From positions 1 to 7,362 of the forward strand of contig JAGOBT010000152.1 of the NCBI GenBank assembly GCA_017999135.1: a stretch of 7,362 bases of DNA. Reading direction: 5' to 3'. The translations under genes and the position numbers were made by a program. Below the pieces are notes generated by a model that was not told where the DNA came from, ran no database searches, and was given only the letters and a program-made list of their open reading frames with translations. How positions within the stretch are numbered: position 1 is the first letter of the stretch; every line of letters starts with the position of its first letter. This document shows positions 5,010 to 7,362 of the stretch, piece by piece. This DNA is from Burkholderiaceae bacterium (GTDB taxonomy: Bacteria; Pseudomonadota; Gammaproteobacteria; Burkholderiales; Burkholderiaceae_C).

Positions 5010-6656
5010 ATGCCGACCGCCGGGCCCTGGCCTGCCACTGCCCCCACCGCCACCCCCGTGCCCAGGCCCGGCAGCCAGTGGCTGCACGGCATGCCGCGGC
5101 GCCACTGGGCCTGGCTGGCAGTGGCCACGCTGGTGGCGTTGCTGGGTGCCACGGCCATCGTGCGCTGGGACATCGCCACCCGGCGCGAGGCCTTTGCCGA
5201 GGACGGGCGCATCGCGCACCGGCTGCTGAGCCAGCGCGCCGCGCAGCTGGACGCCGTGCTGGCCACGCTGGCGCTGGTGGCACCCGCCGTCCCTGCCGAC
5301 GAGCCGGCAGCGCGCCTGCCGGCACTGTGGCCCGCGGTGCTGTCGGTGCAGCGCAGCGACGCACAGCACCCCTGGCCCGACCTGGCGCTGGCCGCTGCAG
5401 AAGCCCGGTCACGTGCCATGGCGCCAGGCCAGCGCCATGCCGTGCTGGCCGCCGTGGACCCCGCCAGTGCGCACTACGCGCTGGTGCTGGCAGGCCACCC
5501 GGCCAGCTGGGCGCTGCACGTGGACGCCCGGCGCCTGGTGCCGGCCGACGCGTGGCCGTTCGCCGAATCCGGGCCGGTGCGTGTGGTGCTGGTGGCCGAA
5601 GGGCACACGCTGGTGCTGCACCCCGGAGCCCCCGACGCCGCACAGCCGGCCGGCCTGACGCCAGGCTTCACCTTCGCCAAGACACTGGCCACCCCCAGCC
5701 AGCCCTTTGACCTGCGCCTGCAACGCCACACCGGCCCGGCGCAATGGCCCTGGGCCTGGCTGCTGGCATGGGCCGCGGCATGTGCCACGGCAACGGCGGC
5801 GCTGCTGGCACTGCAGCGCGCGCGCGACGCACAGCGCCGCCAGGCCGAGCTGGTGCGCATGGCGCAGGTGGCGCGCCTGGGCAGCCTGGGTGAACTGGCA
5901 GCCGGCATGGCCCATGAGCTGAACCAGCCACTGGCTGCCGTGCTGGCCAGCACCCAGGCCGCACAGCGCCTGCTGCGGCAGCACGAACCGCCCGCCCCGC
6001 AGGGCCTTGGCGATGACGGCCCCGACCTGCCCGCGGTGCGGGAGGCGCTGGGTCTGGCCGCCGCCCAGGCGCGGCGGGCGTCTGACGTGCTGACACGGCT
6101 GCGCCGCCTGGTGCAGAACCCCGCACAAGGCGCCCTGCCGCAGCAGGTCGACCTGCTGGCGCTGTGCCAGCAACTGCTGCACCTGCTGGGGCCCGAGTTG
6201 CAACGGCGCGGCATCCGTGCCTCGGTCAGCGGCAGCGTGCCGGCACTGTGGGCCGACCCGGTGATGCTGGAGCAGATCGTGCACAACCTGGTCACCAACG
6301 CCATGCAGGCCCTGGAAGGTGCGGCAACGCCGTCGCCCAGCATCGCCGTGCTGCTGCAGCCCGCCACCGACCCGGCGCAGGTGCTGCTGCGGGTGTGCGA
6401 CAACGGCCCGGGCTTTGCGCCCGACCACCTGGGCCGCGTGTTCGAGCCGTTTTTCAGCACCCGCCCCGGTGGCCTGGGCCTGGGGCTGCCGCTGTGCGAC
6501 ACGCTCGCCCAGGCGCTGGGCGGCAGCCTGCAGGCGCGCAACCGGGATGCGCAGCACCCCAGTGCGCCCGGCGCCGAGCTGGTGCTGACGCTGCCGATCG
6601 CTGGCACCACGGCGGCGGCCCACACTGTGCACGGACCCGGGAGCCCGGCCGCATGA
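5010..6656 (+). CDS. Membrane-bound sensor histidine kinase (548 residues)
   Basis: This is the sensor of a two-component system. It should autophosphorylate on histidine in response to a periplasmic signal and pass the phosphate to the regulator encoded immediately downstream. After a Pro/Thr-rich cytoplasmic tail, the first membrane segment is at about residues 33-52 and the second at about 246-268. The roughly 190 residues between them form a periplasmic domain that I cannot assign. A short linker (RARDAQRRQAELVRMAQ) leads directly to the dimerisation domain with phosphoacceptor H302 in AGMAHELNQPLAAV; no PAS domain intervenes. The ATPase domain shows an N box (HNLVTNAMQA, N426 and N430), a G1 box (CDNGPGF, D464), an F box (FEPFFSTR) and a G2 box (GGLGLGLPL), so it looks fully active. 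The H-box and overall layout resemble the DctB/DctS/FixL class (HPK4 type), whose members often sense organic acids; the ligand here is unknown. Its stop codon overlaps the start of the regulator gene. Confidence 0.95.
   Translation: MPTAGPWPATAPTATPVPRPGSQWLHGMPRRHWAWLAVATLVALLGATAIVRWDIATRREAFAEDGRIAHRLLSQRAAQLDAVLATLALVAPAVPADEPAARLPALWPAVLSVQRSDAQHPWPDLALAAAEARSRAMAPGQRHAVLAAVDPASAHYALVLAGHPASWALHVDARRLVPADAWPFAESGPVRVVLVAEGHTLVLHPGAPDAAQPAGLTPGFTFAKTLATPSQPFDLRLQRHTGPAQWPWAWLLAWAAACATATAALLALQRARDAQRRQAELVRMAQVARLGSLGELAAGMAHELNQPLAAVLASTQAAQRLLRQHEPPAPQGLGDDGPDLPAVREALGLAAAQARRASDVLTRLRRLVQNPAQGALPQQVDLLALCQQLLHLLGPELQRRGIRASVSGSVPALWADPVMLEQIVHNLVTNAMQALEGAATPSPSIAVLLQPATDPAQVLLRVCDNGPGFAPDHLGRVFEPFFSTRPGGLGLGLPLCDTLAQALGGSLQARNRDAQHPSAPGAELVLTLPIAGTTAAAHTVHGPGSPAA
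6639..6643 (+). promoter_or_regulatory. Ribosome binding site of the response regulator, inside the kinase gene
   Basis: GGGAG lies nine bases before ATG 6653, within the last codons of the kinase gene. Together with the ATGA overlap it indicates coupled translation of kinase and regulator. Confidence 0.75.
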
Positions 6657-7321
6657 TCCCGCCTTCAGCCGCGCCCAGCCCGCTGTCACCGGTGTCGCCC
6701 CTGATCCATCTGGTGGACGACGACGACGCCGTGCGCCAGGCACTGGCCCTGCTCATCGGCACCGTGGGTCTGCGGGTACAGACCTGGGCACACCCGCAGA
6801 CGTTTCTGGATGGCTTTGACCGCCAGGCCGTCGGCGCCATCGTGCTGGATGTGCGCATGCCCGGCCTGTCGGGCCTGACCGTGCTGGACCTGCTGCGCCA
6901 GCAGGGCGTCGACCAGCCGGTGGTGATGCTGACCGGCCACGGCACGGTGGACATGTGCCGGCGCGCCTTCAAGGCCGGCGCGGCCGAATTCCTGGAGAAG
7001 CCGGTCGACGACGAAGCCCTGCTGGTGGCATTGCACAACGCCGTGCGCGACCATGTGCGCACCCGCCAGCGTGACGCCGCCGGGCGCGATTCGCGCGAGC
7101 GCTATGCCCTGCTGTCGCCGCGTGAACGCGAGGTGCTGTCACTGGTGGTGGCGGGCCTGACGAACAAGGAAATCGGCCGCGCCCTGGTGCTGTCGCCACG
7201 CACCGTGGAAACACACCGCGCGCACCTGTGCACCAAGCTGCAGGTGCAGACGCTGGCGCAGATGATCCGGTCCTATGCGCAGCTGGTCGATGGCGACGCG
7301 GCTGCACGGCCACCGGCCTGA
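6653..7321 (+). CDS. FixJ/DctR-type response regulator with receiver and LuxR-type DNA-binding domains (222 residues)
   Basis: This is the DNA-binding partner of the upstream kinase. After a 16-residue Pro/Ser-rich extension, the receiver domain spans about residues 17-135. It has the acidic pocket VDDDD (21-25), phosphoacceptor D66 in LDVRMPGLSG, switch residue T94 in MLTGHG, and K116 in FLEKP. A short linker leads to a LuxR-type helix-turn-helix at about 152-212, with LSPREREVLSLVVAGLTNKE followed by SPRTVETHRAHL. All key residues are present, so it should be phosphorylated, dimerise and bind promoters. Start ATG 6653 overlaps the kinase stop as ATGA and has a good ribosome binding site. 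The family includes FixJ, DctR and TodT. The segment TVDMCRRAFKAGAAEFLEKP resembles DctR-like regulators of carboxylate uptake, but no transporter gene lies in the window, so the target is unknown. Only 41 bases follow its stop, and I see no terminator in them. Confidence 0.96.
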   Translation: MIPPSAAPSPLSPVSPLIHLVDDDDAVRQALALLIGTVGLRVQTWAHPQTFLDGFDRQAVGAIVLDVRMPGLSGLTVLDLLRQQGVDQPVVMLTGHGTVDMCRRAFKAGAAEFLEKPVDDEALLVALHNAVRDHVRTRQRDAAGRDSRERYALLSPREREVLSLVVAGLTNKEIGRALVLSPRTVETHRAHLCTKLQVQTLAQMIRSYAQLVDGDAAARPPA

Positions 7322-7362
7322 CGGCGCCGCCACCCATCGGTAGACATACGGATGCCACACGC

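Noticed and set aside
5409..6743. Long - strand open frame (444 codons) antisense to the histidine kinase
   Set aside because: It is a shadow of the kinase gene caused by G/C-biased third positions. It has no domain and no start signal.
1..7362. CRISPR arrays, insertion sequences, tRNA or rRNA genes
   Set aside because: I saw no regularly spaced repeats, transposase motifs, terminal inverted repeats or RNA gene signatures on either strand.

Overview
The window is GC-rich throughout. Third codon positions are almost all G or C in the clear genes. Several long open frames lie antisense to real genes, as expected at this base composition. Gene content and style (a Pro/Ala-rich histidine kinase with a FixJ-type partner, and a long Ig-like/dockerin-tailed exported protein without a signal peptide) suggest a betaproteobacterium of the order Burkholderiales, in the Leptothrix/Rubrivivax/Ideonella neighbourhood. 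That placement is an inference from memory of similar proteins; no taxonomic marker gene is present.

Layout, left to right. (1) The last 27 codons of an unidentified + strand gene end at 85. (2) A convergent 900-residue gene on the - strand (134-2836) encodes a multidomain exported protein: a pre-peptidase-C-like beta domain, an Ig-like domain, a full cyclophilin peptidyl-prolyl isomerase domain, further Ig-like domains, and a C-terminal cassette with dockerin-like calcium-binding repeats. (3) A gap of about 600 bases (2837-3434) has no convincing gene. It holds one weak small open frame with a good ribosome binding site (- strand, 3219 to 2944) and a run of five short hairpins (3002-3173). 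(4) A + strand FAD-linked oxidase (3435-4868) has a Tat-like leader and lacks the histidine used for covalent flavin attachment in its relatives. (5) A 141-base gap contains a 15-base palindrome. (6) A + strand two-component pair follows: a membrane sensor kinase (5010-6656) and a FixJ/LuxR-type response regulator (6653-7321), overlapping by ATGA and clearly translationally coupled.

The kinase and regulator form one signalling unit. The sensor has a periplasmic domain between two membrane segments and no PAS domain, resembling the DctB/DctS style of small-molecule sensing. Its target genes are not visible here. Nothing links the cyclophilin protein, the oxidase and the two-component system functionally beyond proximity. 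The most unusual object is the large exported protein, which carries an apparently active-type cyclophilin between Ig-like modules and a dockerin-like tail.
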